Counted from the first letter of the stretch, positions 23,280 to 32,655 are shown. The stretch: DNA of 54,026 nt from an uncultured Paraglaciecola sp. (GCF_913020055.1 NZ_CAJWCF010000016.1:1-54026); one strand, 5' to 3'. Translations and numbers: made by a program. The notes: a model not told the origin generated them from the letters alone.

Positions 23280-25850
23280 ATGATAAAGTTAAAATTTAAA
23301 CAGATATTAAAATCCACAACATTTCTTTTACTGTCATTGGCTGCTTTAGCGGCATGTTCAGATTCAAAAAACATGAAAACCAGTGAAAAGCTGGTCCCTG
23401 TTTTTGCTGAAAAAATTACAGGTATAACTGTTACGCCAGAGAACTGGCCTAAACAAGTCCCTCCTATCAAACGAACAGCAGAACAAGAAGCAAAAATCCT
23501 AGAGATTTTGACAAAGATGACCCTGGAAGAAAAAGTCGGTCAGGTTATTCAAGGTGATATTGCTTCAGTCACGCCTGAAGAAGCGAGAGAATATAATTTA
23601 GGCTCGGTATTAAACGGCGGCAACAGCGCCCCAGGCGATGATAATCGAGCGCCAGCAGAAGAGTGGTTGAAGCTAGCGGATGAATTTTATAAGGCGTCTA
23701 CAGATACCAGTGACGGTGGTGTTGGTATTCCATTGTTGTGGGGAATCGATGCAGTTCACGGCAATAACAACCTGCTTGGTGCAACTATCTTTCCGCATAA
23801 TATTGGTTTAGGTGCGGCTAATGAGCCAGATTTAATGGGCAAAATTGGTGAAATTACGGCAAAAGAAATTCTGGTAGTCGGACTTGATTGGACCTTCGCA
23901 CCTACTTTAGCGGTGGTGCAGAATGATAAGTGGGGTCGTACTTACGAGAGTTATTCAGAAAATCCTGAAATTGTTGCTAGTTTTGCCGGACCATTGGTTG
24001 AAGGTATTCAAGGAAAAGTGAATACCGATAGCTTTCTTGCTAAAGATCATTTGCTGGCAAACGTGAAACATTTCCTAGGCGACGGTGGCACTAAAGATGG
24101 TAAGGACCAAGGTGATACCTTTGTTAGTGAAGCGGTAATGCGAGATGTTCATGGAGCGGGTTATCCACCGGCTATTCAGCATGGCGCGTTGGTGGTGATG
24201 GCATCGTTCAATAGTTGGCATGGCAGGAAAATGCATGGTAGCCGTGAAATGCTAAATGATATCTTGGTCGAACGTTTGGGTTTTGACGGTGTAGTTGTTG
24301 GTGATTGGAATGGTCACGGACAAGTGGAGGGGTGTAGTAATGTGTCTTGTCCACAGGCGTTTAATGCAGGTCTGGATATGTTTATGGCCCCTGATAGTTG
24401 GAAAGGATTGTATAAAAACACGCTTAAACAGGTGAAATCAGGTGAGATTAGTTTGAAACGCTTAGATCAAGCCGTATCACGTATTTTACGGGTTAAATTG
24501 CGTGCTGGTTTATTTGAAGCTGAGTTGCCATCTAAGCGCCCTTTTGCTGGTAAGTTTGACCTATTAGGCTCTAGTGAACATAAAGCCATAGCCAGAGAGG
24601 CAGTGCGTAAATCGCTAGTACTTCTTAAAAATAACGACCATTTATTGCCTTTGCAAGCTAACTCAAAAGTATTGGTTGCAGGTGGTGGAGCAAACAACAT
24701 TGGTCAACAATCCGGTGGCTGGACATTAACTTGGCAAGGTACTGGCAATAAAAATTCTGATTTTCCTAATGGTGAATCGATTTATCAAGGCATTCAAAAA
24801 GCAGTTCAAACCGCTGATGGCCAAGTTGAGCTTAGTGACAACGGCGATTTCGAAACAAAACCTGATGTAGCAATAGTGGTCTTTGGTGAACAACCTTATG
24901 CTGAGTTCCAAGGCGATGTGACAGATTTAGATTACAAACCCAATGCAGATCATGTTTTGTTAAAATCCCTTAAAGAGCAGGGTATTCCTACTGTATCAAT
25001 ATTTTTATCTGGCCGCGGTATGTGGGTGAACCCAGAACTAAATGTATCTGATGCATTTGTAGCGGCTTGGTTACCTGGTTCTGAAGGCGGAGGCATAGCG
25101 GACTTATTATTTAAAGATGCCAAAGGGAATGTTCAATATGACTTTACTGGACGTTTGTCTTTTTCTTGGCCAGCTAACCCTCTTGATGTTGAAGTGAATA
25201 TAGGTGACGAAAATTACCAACCTTTATTTGCTTATGGTTATGGATTATCGGTAAATGATAGACAAAACATATCGTTATTGAGCGAAGAGATAGACCCTTC
25301 TGTTAGCCAAATTAGTGATAGCCGGTTCTTATTTGCTGGTGATCCGGTGCAGCCATGGCGTTTAGTGTTGAATGATGCGGGCGGTAACACACAAGTGAGT
25401 GCTAATTCTCAAGCCAGTTCGTTATCAAAGTTATTTGTTCAAGCCACAGACAATAAGGCTCAAGAAGATACCGTTCAAGCCACTTGGAGCGGTAGAGCAA
25501 ATTTATCAATACAGGGTAATCCAGTTAACTTAACAGCTAAAGTCACTCAAGGCATGGCGTTAGTTTTTAATTACAATGTGCTTGAACAAGGAGCGAGCAA
25601 GGTAGTGTTGAGCTCTGGATGTGGAGTCGATTGTGCTGGTGAGCTAGATATCACAGCATCACTAACGTCTAAGGTGGGATTGGGTTGGCAACAAGCCAAC
25701 ATTGCGCTTACTTGTTTTGCCAAAGCTGGCAGTAATATGCAAAAAGTAGACATTCCCTTTTTACTAGCTGCGGATGATGGTTTGGTCATTCAGTTAAGTG
25801 AAATCAACATTAAAATGGCCCAGAAGAGTATGGAGAGTTGCAACCTATAA
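23280..25850 (+). CDS. glycoside hydrolase family 3 lipoprotein (exo-beta-glucanase type)
   Basis: 856 aa from ATG 23280; earlier in-frame starts (23220, 23232) overlap a LacI-type operator and make the signal too long. The signal MIKLKFKQILKSTTFLLLSL ends with a LAAC lipobox, so it is probably a lipoprotein. GH3 domain 1 (about 70-400) contains LLWGIDAVHGNNN, ANVKHFLGDGG and the nucleophile Asp in VVVGDWNGHGQV. GH3 domain 2 (about 430-670) holds VLVAGGGANNIGQQSGGW. A further 170 residues resemble the extra C-terminal domain of marine exo-1,3/1,4-beta-glucanases (ExoP type). It would release glucose from beta-glucans such as laminarin (inference). A 17-bp-stem terminator follows. Confidence 0.93.
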   Translation: MIKLKFKQILKSTTFLLLSLAALAACSDSKNMKTSEKLVPVFAEKITGITVTPENWPKQVPPIKRTAEQEAKILEILTKMTLEEKVGQVIQGDIASVTPEEAREYNLGSVLNGGNSAPGDDNRAPAEEWLKLADEFYKASTDTSDGGVGIPLLWGIDAVHGNNNLLGATIFPHNIGLGAANEPDLMGKIGEITAKEILVVGLDWTFAPTLAVVQNDKWGRTYESYSENPEIVASFAGPLVEGIQGKVNTDSFLAKDHLLANVKHFLGDGGTKDGKDQGDTFVSEAVMRDVHGAGYPPAIQHGALVVMASFNSWHGRKMHGSREMLNDILVERLGFDGVVVGDWNGHGQVEGCSNVSCPQAFNAGLDMFMAPDSWKGLYKNTLKQVKSGEISLKRLDQAVSRILRVKLRAGLFEAELPSKRPFAGKFDLLGSSEHKAIAREAVRKSLVLLKNNDHLLPLQANSKVLVAGGGANNIGQQSGGWTLTWQGTGNKNSDFPNGESIYQGIQKAVQTADGQVELSDNGDFETKPDVAIVVFGEQPYAEFQGDVTDLDYKPNADHVLLKSLKEQGIPTVSIFLSGRGMWVNPELNVSDAFVAAWLPGSEGGGIADLLFKDAKGNVQYDFTGRLSFSWPANPLDVEVNIGDENYQPLFAYGYGLSVNDRQNISLLSEEIDPSVSQISDSRFLFAGDPVQPWRLVLNDAGGNTQVSANSQASSLSKLFVQATDNKAQEDTVQATWSGRANLSIQGNPVNLTAKVTQGMALVFNYNVLEQGASKVVLSSGCGVDCAGELDITASLTSKVGLGWQQANIALTCFAKAGSNMQKVDIPFLLAADDGLVIQLSEINIKMAQKSMESCNL

Positions 25851-25854
25851 CGCT

Positions 25855-25897
25855 CCAGTATCCTAGAGTTTACTAATGTAAAACTCTAGGATACTGG
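25855..25897. terminator. strong bidirectional terminator
   Basis: Arms of 17 bp (CCAGTATCCTAGAGTTT at 25855-25871 and its exact complement at 25881-25897) with a 9-base loop, followed by TTTTAATT. It lies between convergent GH3 and the small Cys-rich gene. Confidence 0.85.
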
Positions 25898-25934
25898 TTT
25901 TAATTAAGTGCATTGCAAGTTGCAGTGAAGTAGT

Positions 25935-26393
25935 TTAATTGACTTGGTTACTAGAAGAGACATCAGTTTGTTTTCTACTTTTACTCAGTTGTGCCAAGTT
26001 TTCTAACAAAAAGGCTTCCGCTTTTTGTTCATTTTCAAACAGTACAGTTTCAATATCGATATGATTTCCGCAGTCATGCATGATTGTTTGAGTTTGAGCT
26101 TTGCCAACGTAGGAGTCGAAACAATAAGCTTCAAAACAGCAGCCCAATTTTATACAGCTGCTATAGGTACCCACAATGATCTGTTGTGCTTCAGGTGTTG
26201 TGGCTTGAAAGTTTTTGCTATTACATAGGTAAGCCCATGATTGGCCTTCATAAGTTTGACCTAACTTTTTTAACTTCTCTGCGTAATAATTAATGACAGC
26301 CGTACCGCATGCGCCGGATAAAATCACCACTACAATTTCACCGCGTTTGTATAGTTCAACGCCACCATTTCTGTCCTTAAAAACGTATTTCAA
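25935..26393 (-). CDS. hypothetical cysteine-rich small protein, 152 aa
   Basis: Not recognised with certainty. The protein starts MKYVFKDRNGGVELYKRGEI, then a hydrophobic strand VVVILSGACGTAVINYYAEK, and ends with a helix AEAFLLENLAQLSKS. This alternation resembles STAS/SpoIIAA-like alpha-beta proteins. It has seven cysteines, clustered in SSCIKLGCCFEAYCF, plus one in HDCGNH, unusual for a cytoplasmic protein without a signal. It has no export signal and no membrane segment. It lies alone, convergent with GH3 and divergent from polB by 171 bp. Metal or redox sensing is possible but unsupported. Confidence 0.7.
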   Translation of the reverse strand: MKYVFKDRNGGVELYKRGEIVVVILSGACGTAVINYYAEKLKKLGQTYEGQSWAYLCNSKNFQATTPEAQQIIVGTYSSCIKLGCCFEAYCFDSYVGKAQTQTIMHDCGNHIDIETVLFENEQKAEAFLLENLAQLSKSRKQTDVSSSNQVN

Positions 26394-26564
26394 TTTTTAG
26401 CGCTCTTAGAAGCCAACAGGTCATTTTAAGCTACCTTAAACCGGACAATTTTAATAGTAGAATCGAACTCAAATTCTGTTTGATACTTTGTTCTGGCTTG
26501 CTATCTATTACGATTCCCCTTACCTTGCCGACTCTTGAATTTTTAGAACCTTAGGCCCTAATAC

Positions 26565-28922
26565 ATGCAAGTCTCCTCAGAGGGATTTATTCTTACAGCC
26601 CGCAACATAGAACGTCATGGTAAAACCTACATTGAATGCTGGTTTTTAACCGAAAACGGCGTGGTAAAGGCTATATCAAATTCACAGCAAGGGTTGTTTT
26701 TCATTCTCCAAGATGACGCCGCCGAAGTGACGCGGTTACTGACAAAAAACAGCATTGAGCATAGATATAGTTCATTGGCATTAAATACCTTTGAACATCA
26801 AAAAGTAGGTGGCGTGTATTTTGATAGAAACAACTCACTGTACAAAGCCAAAACATTACTAAAGCAACATCAAATTAGTTGTTTTGAGGATGATGTGCGT
26901 TTAACAGAGCGTTATTTGATGGAACGTTTTGTATATGGCAGTGCTGCCTTTTCAGGCAAACAAGTTGTAAACCAATCGAAATCATCTGAAGTAATTGATA
27001 TTCAATGTAAACCCAGTCAATTTGTGCCGCATTTTACCTTGTTATCTATTGATATCGAATGCAGTGAACAGGGTGAATTGTTTTCTATTGGACTCGCCAG
27101 CGATACCTATAAGTGTGTGTTAATGATTGGCAAGTCAGAAGCAGCTGAAGACTGGGTCGTCTGGGTGGATAATGAAAAAACGTTACTGCAGCAGTTCGTT
27201 ATTCAAGTGAATCGCTTCGATCCAGACATCATTATTGGTTGGAACGTGGTCAATTTTGATTTTCGATTATTGATCAAACGTGCCGCTTTACATCGAGTTG
27301 AATTGTCTTTGGGACGTGATAATCAAGCTATTTCATGGCGAGATGCTAGAAATGAAGTGAATCAGGGATTTGTATCCATGCCCGGCAGGGTGGTGGTGGA
27401 TGGTATTGATGCTCTGAAAACGGCGACTTATCACTTTGACAGCTTTAGTTTAGAGAATGTTGCCCAAACCTTATTAGGCAAAGGTAAAAAGACTGAAAAT
27501 GTTGACGATAGGCTTGCCCAGATTGAATACGATTTCAAACACAACAAGGTCAAGTTAGCCGAATACAATCTGCAAGATTGCCAGTTAGTGCTAGATATTT
27601 TTGCACACACAAAAGTCCTTGATTTTTTAACGCTACGTAGCCAGCTAACTGGTCTTGAGCTTGACCGAATGGGCGGCTCAGTGGCAGCGTTTATCAATTT
27701 GTATCTACCTAAGTTGCATCGGGCAGGGTATGTTTCACCTAATCGCCCAAAGGATGGTGGTTTAGCCAGTCCTGGTGGATATGTGATGAGTTCCAAACCG
27801 GGTTTATATCAACACGTATTAGTGTTGGATTTTAAGAGCCTCTACCCATCCATCATACGTACCTTTAAGATAGACCCCCTTGGGTTAGTGGAAGGGTTAG
27901 CATCACCGGATAAGGCGATTGAGGGCTATCGTGGGGCTAAATTTAGTCGAGACAAACACTTTTTGCCTGAAATTATCACATCGCTTTGGCAGCAGCGCGA
28001 TGAGGCCAAGAAAAACCAAGATGCAGCGCGTAGTCAGGCGATAAAAATTCTGATGAATTCGTTTTATGGAGTATTAGGCTCAGGAGGTTGTCCGTTTTAC
28101 GATACACGTTTAGCTAGTTCAATTACCATGCGTGGTCATGACATTATGCAAACCACAGCGAAATGGATTGAACAAGCCGGTTATGAGGTCATTTATGGCG
28201 ATACCGATTCGACCTTCGTGTGGTTAAACGGCGAGTATTCAAGTCAACAAGCTATCCAAATTGGTCAATCACTTGCTCTTGAAATCAATCAAAAATGGCA
28301 AGATAACATCCAACAAACCCATCAACTTGATTGTGATTTAGAAATCGAGTTTGAAACCCATTTTAGTCAATTTTTAATGCCCACTATTCGTGGTTCAGAA
28401 TTGGGAAGTAAAAAACGTTATGCGGGACTAAAAACAAACAAAGACGGCGAAGAGCTTATATTTAAAGGTTTGGAAACAGTGCGTTCTGACTGGACTCAAC
28501 TGGCGAAGGGTTTTCAACTTAAGTTATATCAAATGGTCTTTGCCGGACAAAACGTGCAAGAGTATGTATTACAAACCATTCAAGATACCCGCTCTGGTAA
28601 GCTTGATGAGCAACTGGTTTATCGAAAACGTATTCGCCGTAGATTAGATCTTTATGTCAAAAACGTGCCGCCCCATGTGAAGGCAGCAAGGTTGGCCGAT
28701 CAACAAAATGCAGCGTTAGGTAAAACACTTAAATATCAGCACAAAGGCTGGATTTCTTATGTGATCACCATTAATGGCCCACAACCAATAGAATACTTAA
28801 CTAGTCAAATAGACTATGACCATTACGTGGAAAAACAAGTCAAACCAATTGCTGAGGGAATACTGCCGTTTATAGATTTGTCCTTTGAAAACATGACCAG
28901 CCAACAAATGGGCCTGTTCTAA
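26565..28922 (+). CDS. polB: DNA polymerase II
   Basis: 785-aa family B DNA polymerase (E. coli PolB 783 aa), used in SOS-linked repair and fork restart. The exonuclease motifs are TLLSIDIECSEQGE (DxE), IIGWNVVNFDF and AEYNLQDCQLV. Polymerase motif A is VLDFKSLYPSIIRTFK, motif B is KILMNSFYGVLGSGG and motif C is EVIYGDTDSTFVW. All catalytic acidic residues are present, so both polymerase and proofreading should work. No LexA box is obvious in the 171 bp upstream on inspection. It is monocistronic. Confidence 0.97.
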   Translation: MQVSSEGFILTARNIERHGKTYIECWFLTENGVVKAISNSQQGLFFILQDDAAEVTRLLTKNSIEHRYSSLALNTFEHQKVGGVYFDRNNSLYKAKTLLKQHQISCFEDDVRLTERYLMERFVYGSAAFSGKQVVNQSKSSEVIDIQCKPSQFVPHFTLLSIDIECSEQGELFSIGLASDTYKCVLMIGKSEAAEDWVVWVDNEKTLLQQFVIQVNRFDPDIIIGWNVVNFDFRLLIKRAALHRVELSLGRDNQAISWRDARNEVNQGFVSMPGRVVVDGIDALKTATYHFDSFSLENVAQTLLGKGKKTENVDDRLAQIEYDFKHNKVKLAEYNLQDCQLVLDIFAHTKVLDFLTLRSQLTGLELDRMGGSVAAFINLYLPKLHRAGYVSPNRPKDGGLASPGGYVMSSKPGLYQHVLVLDFKSLYPSIIRTFKIDPLGLVEGLASPDKAIEGYRGAKFSRDKHFLPEIITSLWQQRDEAKKNQDAARSQAIKILMNSFYGVLGSGGCPFYDTRLASSITMRGHDIMQTTAKWIEQAGYEVIYGDTDSTFVWLNGEYSSQQAIQIGQSLALEINQKWQDNIQQTHQLDCDLEIEFETHFSQFLMPTIRGSELGSKKRYAGLKTNKDGEELIFKGLETVRSDWTQLAKGFQLKLYQMVFAGQNVQEYVLQTIQDTRSGKLDEQLVYRKRIRRRLDLYVKNVPPHVKAARLADQQNAALGKTLKYQHKGWISYVITINGPQPIEYLTSQIDYDHYVEKQVKPIAEGILPFIDLSFENMTSQQMGLF

Positions 28923-29037
28923 GGAAAATAATAAGGTATTAACAACACAAAGATCTCATTTCCATTCTGTACAAAGATAGAAAGTATACGATTAGAAGGT
29001 TATCTCTGTATTGTAAATGGCCCAGTTAAAATTAAGT

Positions 29038-29646
29038 TTATTTCTGTTTAACTAACCAATTAATCAGCTCAACAGATTGGTCTGGGGTCATGTCGCGAGT
29101 GAATATCGCTTGGTATTTTTCGTTAATAATGATGGTCGGGACACTTCTTACACCTCTGGCAATTTTGTCATTTTTGGCGACTTGGCTGCGAATGCCAAAA
29201 CTCGTCATCATCTTCTCTAGCTTAGCTACATCAGCTCCTGTTCTCGCATAAACAGCTAGGATATCAGCCTTACTAGTAATGGGGGTTCTTTGTTGATGGA
29301 TCGCGCTAAATAGCGCCTTATTGAATTGCACATCAGTTTTTAATGCTTTGGCGGCTAACATAGCTGCCGTTGCGTGATTTTGAGTTTCCTTAGTGGTGCT
29401 ACCGTTAAAATTAACATGTACTTTTTCAAATGGGATACTTGATGGTAGGTCACGTTTAATCTGCGGTACTACGGTTTCAAAGGCGTTACAAGCGGGACAC
29501 CAATACGAAAATACTTCTTGTACTTTAGGTTTACTGCTCGGTTTTTCAGCAATCACTTTATAATGAGTATTCTCTTGCCATTTGGATTGCGCTAAAGAAT
29601 CAAAATTTGTTAAAAGTAACAATATAACTAAAAATAACTGACGCAT
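29038..29646 (-). CDS. DsbA-family thiol:disulfide oxidoreductase (CPAC)
   Basis: 202-aa periplasmic thioredoxin-fold protein. The signal peptide MRQLFLVILLLLTNFDSLAQ precedes KWQENTHYKVIAEKPSSKPK. The redox site is CPAC in FSYWCPACNAFETVVPQ, and the cis-Pro loop is RSVPTIIINEKYQAIF. DsbA oxidises substrate cysteines; CPAC differs from the canonical CPHC and should change the redox potential. It is the second of two tandem DsbA-like genes, alike in layout down to the C-terminal FTRDMTPDQSVELINWL, so they look like a duplication. A G7 tract lies between them at 29672-29678. Confidence 0.88.
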   Translation of the reverse strand: MRQLFLVILLLLTNFDSLAQSKWQENTHYKVIAEKPSSKPKVQEVFSYWCPACNAFETVVPQIKRDLPSSIPFEKVHVNFNGSTTKETQNHATAAMLAAKALKTDVQFNKALFSAIHQQRTPITSKADILAVYARTGADVAKLEKMMTSFGIRSQVAKNDKIARGVRSVPTIIINEKYQAIFTRDMTPDQSVELINWLVKQK

Positions 29647-29692
29647 AAAAAAAGCTCTCTTGATGTTTATTGGGGGGGAGGCGTTAAATAAA

Positions 29693-29718
29693 AAGCCAGC
29701 TAAATTTCTAACTGGCTT
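29693..29718 (-). terminator. terminator between the two DsbA-like genes
   Basis: AAGCCAG (29693-29699) pairs with CTGGCTT (29712-29718). On the minus strand a TTTTTATTT tract follows, so it ends the upstream gene at 29752. Confidence 0.7.
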
Positions 29719-29751
29719 GAAGTCTATACTACTTAAATAAAACCTGAGTAT

Positions 29752-30375
29752 TTACTTTTTATTGGATAAAAATACGATTAAATCAACATGTTCATCTGGG
29801 GTCATATCGCGTGTAAAAGTAGCTTGATACTTACCATTAACAATAAAATTAGGTACGCTGTTGACGTATTTTCTGTATTCTTTTATAGCTTTGTTGTTCA
29901 TATTTAGTCTACTTTTCACGCCAAAACTAGACATCATTTTATCAAATTCTTCTGGCTCAACACCATTCACTACAAAGATGTTTTTTAAGTCTTTAATACC
30001 TGTAATTGATGAGCGAGAGACGTGTATATATTTAAATATGGCTTGATTAAGCTGGTCAGCTTTTTTCAACTCTCTGGCTACCATCATCGCTTTAGTGGCA
30101 TCGTCCTGAATGGCTTGGCTAGTGAAACCCATAAAGTTGACATGTACTTTTTTAAATTCAACATCATCTGCCAATTTAGATTTCATGTCTTTGACAATTG
30201 GCTCAAAGTTAAAACAGTGAGGACACCAAAACGAAAAGAATTCTAGTACTTCTTTTTTTTCAGTCGCTTGCTCAGCGATTACTTTGTAATGCTCACCTTC
30301 TTGCCATTTTTCTTGGGCACAGGCTTGTAGCGGTATCAATATAGCTAAACTGAGTATTAACAATATTTTTTTCAT
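29752..30375 (-). CDS. dsbA: DsbA-family thiol:disulfide oxidoreductase (CPHC)
   Basis: 207-aa periplasmic disulfide oxidase. The signal peptide MKKILLILSLAILIPLQACA is followed by QEKWQEGEHYKVIAEQATEK. The active site FFSFWCPHCFNFEPIVK holds the canonical DsbA CPHC, and the cis-Pro loop is VNSVPNFIVNGKYQATF. This is the better candidate for the main DsbA, with the CPAC copy downstream as a specialised paralogue. A lipobox-like LQAC occurs in the signal region, so lipid anchoring cannot be excluded. The gene has its own terminator, and no dsbB is adjacent. Confidence 0.88.
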   Translation of the reverse strand: MKKILLILSLAILIPLQACAQEKWQEGEHYKVIAEQATEKKEVLEFFSFWCPHCFNFEPIVKDMKSKLADDVEFKKVHVNFMGFTSQAIQDDATKAMMVARELKKADQLNQAIFKYIHVSRSSITGIKDLKNIFVVNGVEPEEFDKMMSSFGVKSRLNMNNKAIKEYRKYVNSVPNFIVNGKYQATFTRDMTPDEHVDLIVFLSNKK

Positions 30376-30474
30376 AACTTCTCACAACTAATTTAAAATT
30401 TGCCAGCAGATTAGCACAGCTTTATCTATTTTCCGATAGTGGCTTATGCATAGATACCTCTTTTTTAAAAACAA

Positions 30475-30498
30475 AAACGCCCCAATAATGGAGCGTTT
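30475..30498 (-). terminator. terminator after the porin gene
   Basis: AAACGC/GCGTTT with CC/GG inner pairs and one G-U wobble in the minus-strand RNA, followed by TTTTTGTTTTT. It ends the binding protein-porin operon. Confidence 0.75.
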
Positions 30499-30523
30499 AG
30501 AAATTAACTTTCGATATTAATTT

Positions 30524-31792
30524 TCAGAACACATAATTGGCTCCAAAGCGAATTAGGGTCACATCTTGATCACTTAGATCGTCAGTGAATTTACTCACAT
30601 CCACTTTCAACGCAATGTTAACGTCGTAGTCGTAACGCAAGGTTGCTGACACAGTGGTGTCTTCAGAGTTATTCGCAAATAATAAACCATTTGACACGCT
30701 GTTTAATGCACCAGTGATTATCGCACTTGAATTAGGTTGCGGTAATAAGGTTAACGGCGCTCCAACTGCGGCAATCACTCCTTGATTTACTGACATACCA
30801 AAAGGTGAATTGACAAAATTTTGCACTTGGGTAATCGACAATTGTGCAGACGTCAACTGACTAACTTGTGACGGGAATTTTATGTCAGCTTCACTTTTTG
30901 ATTTTTCGTAAGTGATTGAGGGTGTCCATTTTCCTTTTCGCATTCCTGCTGTTACGTAATAGGCTTCAGTTGAAGATAAGAAGGATTGAGCTACATCAAT
31001 ACTGGTTATTTCAGCACTAACAAACCAATCAAATTTATCCACTTGCACAGACAACCCTAGGAATTCCCCTTTATCATCTTCCCATTTTAATAATTCACCA
31101 AGTTCACTAAACCCAGTTGCGTAAATAGAATCTAATCCAGCAGAGGCTTGTATTAGATCAGCTCTAGTTGAGTTACCAATATTCAAAGTAGATTTAGCTG
31201 TACCTGCTACACCGCGAATTTTAAACCAGTCATAAGTCGCTTCAGCTGACAGTACTAAGGCATTGTTACCTGTTACTTCAGTACCTAGTGTCGGTCCATT
31301 AAAAGTACCAGTTGAAAAGTTAATATTATATTCCCAATCACCGGCGTAATCCGCGTAGTCAAAGCGAATCCCTTCAAGATTGTTAAAAGGTACGTCATAC
31401 ACAGATCTTGGGGTAGTTAGCCAATGGTAAGAATATCCAACATCTTTAGAGGCTGAATAATTAAATAGCGGTAAGCGTAAACGACCAGCCACAATACTTA
31501 GGTTGTCAGTCGCCTCATAGGTTAAATAAGCCCATTCAAACTCTGGATCATAGTTATTTGCACCTTTAGCCACTAATTGCCCAGTAGCTGTCATTTTATC
31601 GTTGATATCACCGCTAATTTGAATCGCAAATAAACTCTCCTCTGAAAAACTAAAACGGTCATCATAACCATATAAGGTATTGTTAGAATCTGTCATTCCG
31701 CCTGTAAAATTAGCAAAACCGTTAATTCTGACTTCTGCTTGTGCAGTAAACGTACTGGCGGTCAAAGCCGCAATAGTTAATAATTTTTTCAC
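30524..31792 (-). CDS. outer-membrane porin-like beta-barrel protein
   Basis: 422 aa. The signal peptide MKKLLTIAALTASTFTAQA is followed by alternating amphipathic strands (VRINGFANFTGGMTD, LFAIQISGDINDKMTATGQL, LSIVAGRLRLPLFNYSASKD) and a C-terminal ITLIRFGANYVF-type ending with terminal Phe (DVTLIRFGANYVF), the outer-membrane insertion signal. It is like Gram-negative diffusion porins of Alteromonadales. It is 14 bp downstream of a PstS-like binding protein, a pairing that suggests transport of phosphate or another oxyanion across the outer membrane (inference). It could instead be a generic porin. Confidence 0.85.
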   Translation of the reverse strand: MKKLLTIAALTASTFTAQAEVRINGFANFTGGMTDSNNTLYGYDDRFSFSEESLFAIQISGDINDKMTATGQLVAKGANNYDPEFEWAYLTYEATDNLSIVAGRLRLPLFNYSASKDVGYSYHWLTTPRSVYDVPFNNLEGIRFDYADYAGDWEYNINFSTGTFNGPTLGTEVTGNNALVLSAEATYDWFKIRGVAGTAKSTLNIGNSTRADLIQASAGLDSIYATGFSELGELLKWEDDKGEFLGLSVQVDKFDWFVSAEITSIDVAQSFLSSTEAYYVTAGMRKGKWTPSITYEKSKSEADIKFPSQVSQLTSAQLSITQVQNFVNSPFGMSVNQGVIAAVGAPLTLLPQPNSSAIITGALNSVSNGLLFANNSEDTTVSATLRYDYDVNIALKVDVSKFTDDLSDQDVTLIRFGANYVF

Positions 31793-31806
31793 AATAATGC
31801 TCCTAA

Positions 31807-32235
31807 TTAGTTCAACGAAATGACTTTAACTGCATCTGAAACTGATGCGCTGTCTACATAACCAATGGCATTTTGGTTGTCTGCGACTATCGCTAAAACT
31901 GCAGCGTCGTTGTCCAATTCTTTCGGCGGTATGCCTTTGCCAGTAAATACAAGTTTTGACCAGTAAGCTGCTATTTGTGTTGAACTACGACCCAAAGTGT
32001 TAGTGTCAAAAGAGTCACGAGCACTTGAAGAAGGCGTTTGGTTTACCGGTAATACTTCCTTACCATTAGAGAACTTTTTCTCTTTGCCTAAAAATATGCG
32101 TTGAACAGCCTTTTTACTGAGTGCTGCGTCGTTACTTGGATGAACAACAACTACTACGTCAGCCAAAGAAAAGAATGAAATAGAGTAGCCAACTGCTATT
32201 CCGGTTAGGATTTTTGTAAAAGACTTTATGTGCAT
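31807..32235 (-). CDS. PstS-like periplasmic substrate-binding protein, 142 aa
   Basis: A short PBP-like domain protein. The signal peptide (about residues 1-25, SFFSLA) precedes DVVVVVHPSNDAALSKKAVQ and RIFLGKEKKFSNGKEVLPVN, the pattern of the N-terminal half of phosphate-binding PstS proteins (IFLGK...W..G). It ends with AIGYVDSASVSDAVKVISLN. It is about half the length of true PstS and has only one lobe, as in the small PBP-like_2 family. It is first in an operon with the porin. A TATGAATATTCATA palindrome (32264-32277) lies upstream. No pst permease genes are near, so it is unlikely to be a transporter subunit. Confidence 0.83.
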   Translation of the reverse strand: MHIKSFTKILTGIAVGYSISFFSLADVVVVVHPSNDAALSKKAVQRIFLGKEKKFSNGKEVLPVNQTPSSSARDSFDTNTLGRSSTQIAAYWSKLVFTGKGIPPKELDNDAAVLAIVADNQNAIGYVDSASVSDAVKVISLN

Positions 32236-32655
32236 GTCATTTGCCTATATGAGGTTTATTAAGTATGAATATTCATAGCATTTATGTGCCAAAAACCAAA
32301 TCTTACCGATTACAACTTTTCTAATAAATGGCATTAAACCATTTTTAAAACAAAGGCTTATATTATTATTGATCTAGTGATACTAATTTCGACGCACATA
32401 TTATGGTATAAGAAATTAAAAGATACAGTGTTTATAGGTATTTAAACTCATACATTGTTATGTGAAATAGATACCCTTACCATCAATGTTTTATGAATGT
32501 TTTTTTATGTCCTAATTAGCATTGATTTTTGTTGCACAAAGTGCTACAGAAAGTTGCTAACTCATTGTTGTACATTGTAAAAGTAGTAGGTAATCGACCA
32601 CAAAGCAATACGACTTTCGTATAGAACGTATTGACTCAAGTGCGTGAAAAAAAGC
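32236..32655. other. 420-bp intergenic region upstream of the binding protein-porin operon
   Basis: No gene found. It contains the perfect 14-bp palindrome TATGAATATTCATA (32264-32277), a possible operator at the promoter of the 32235 gene, and a CAATACG/CGTATTG inverted repeat (32606-32633) downstream of srkA. I see no Pho box. Confidence 0.55.

Noticed and set aside
27431-27796. 121-codon frame antisense to polB
   Set aside because: It lies opposite the conserved region of a well-defined gene and has no ribosome site or recognisable domain.
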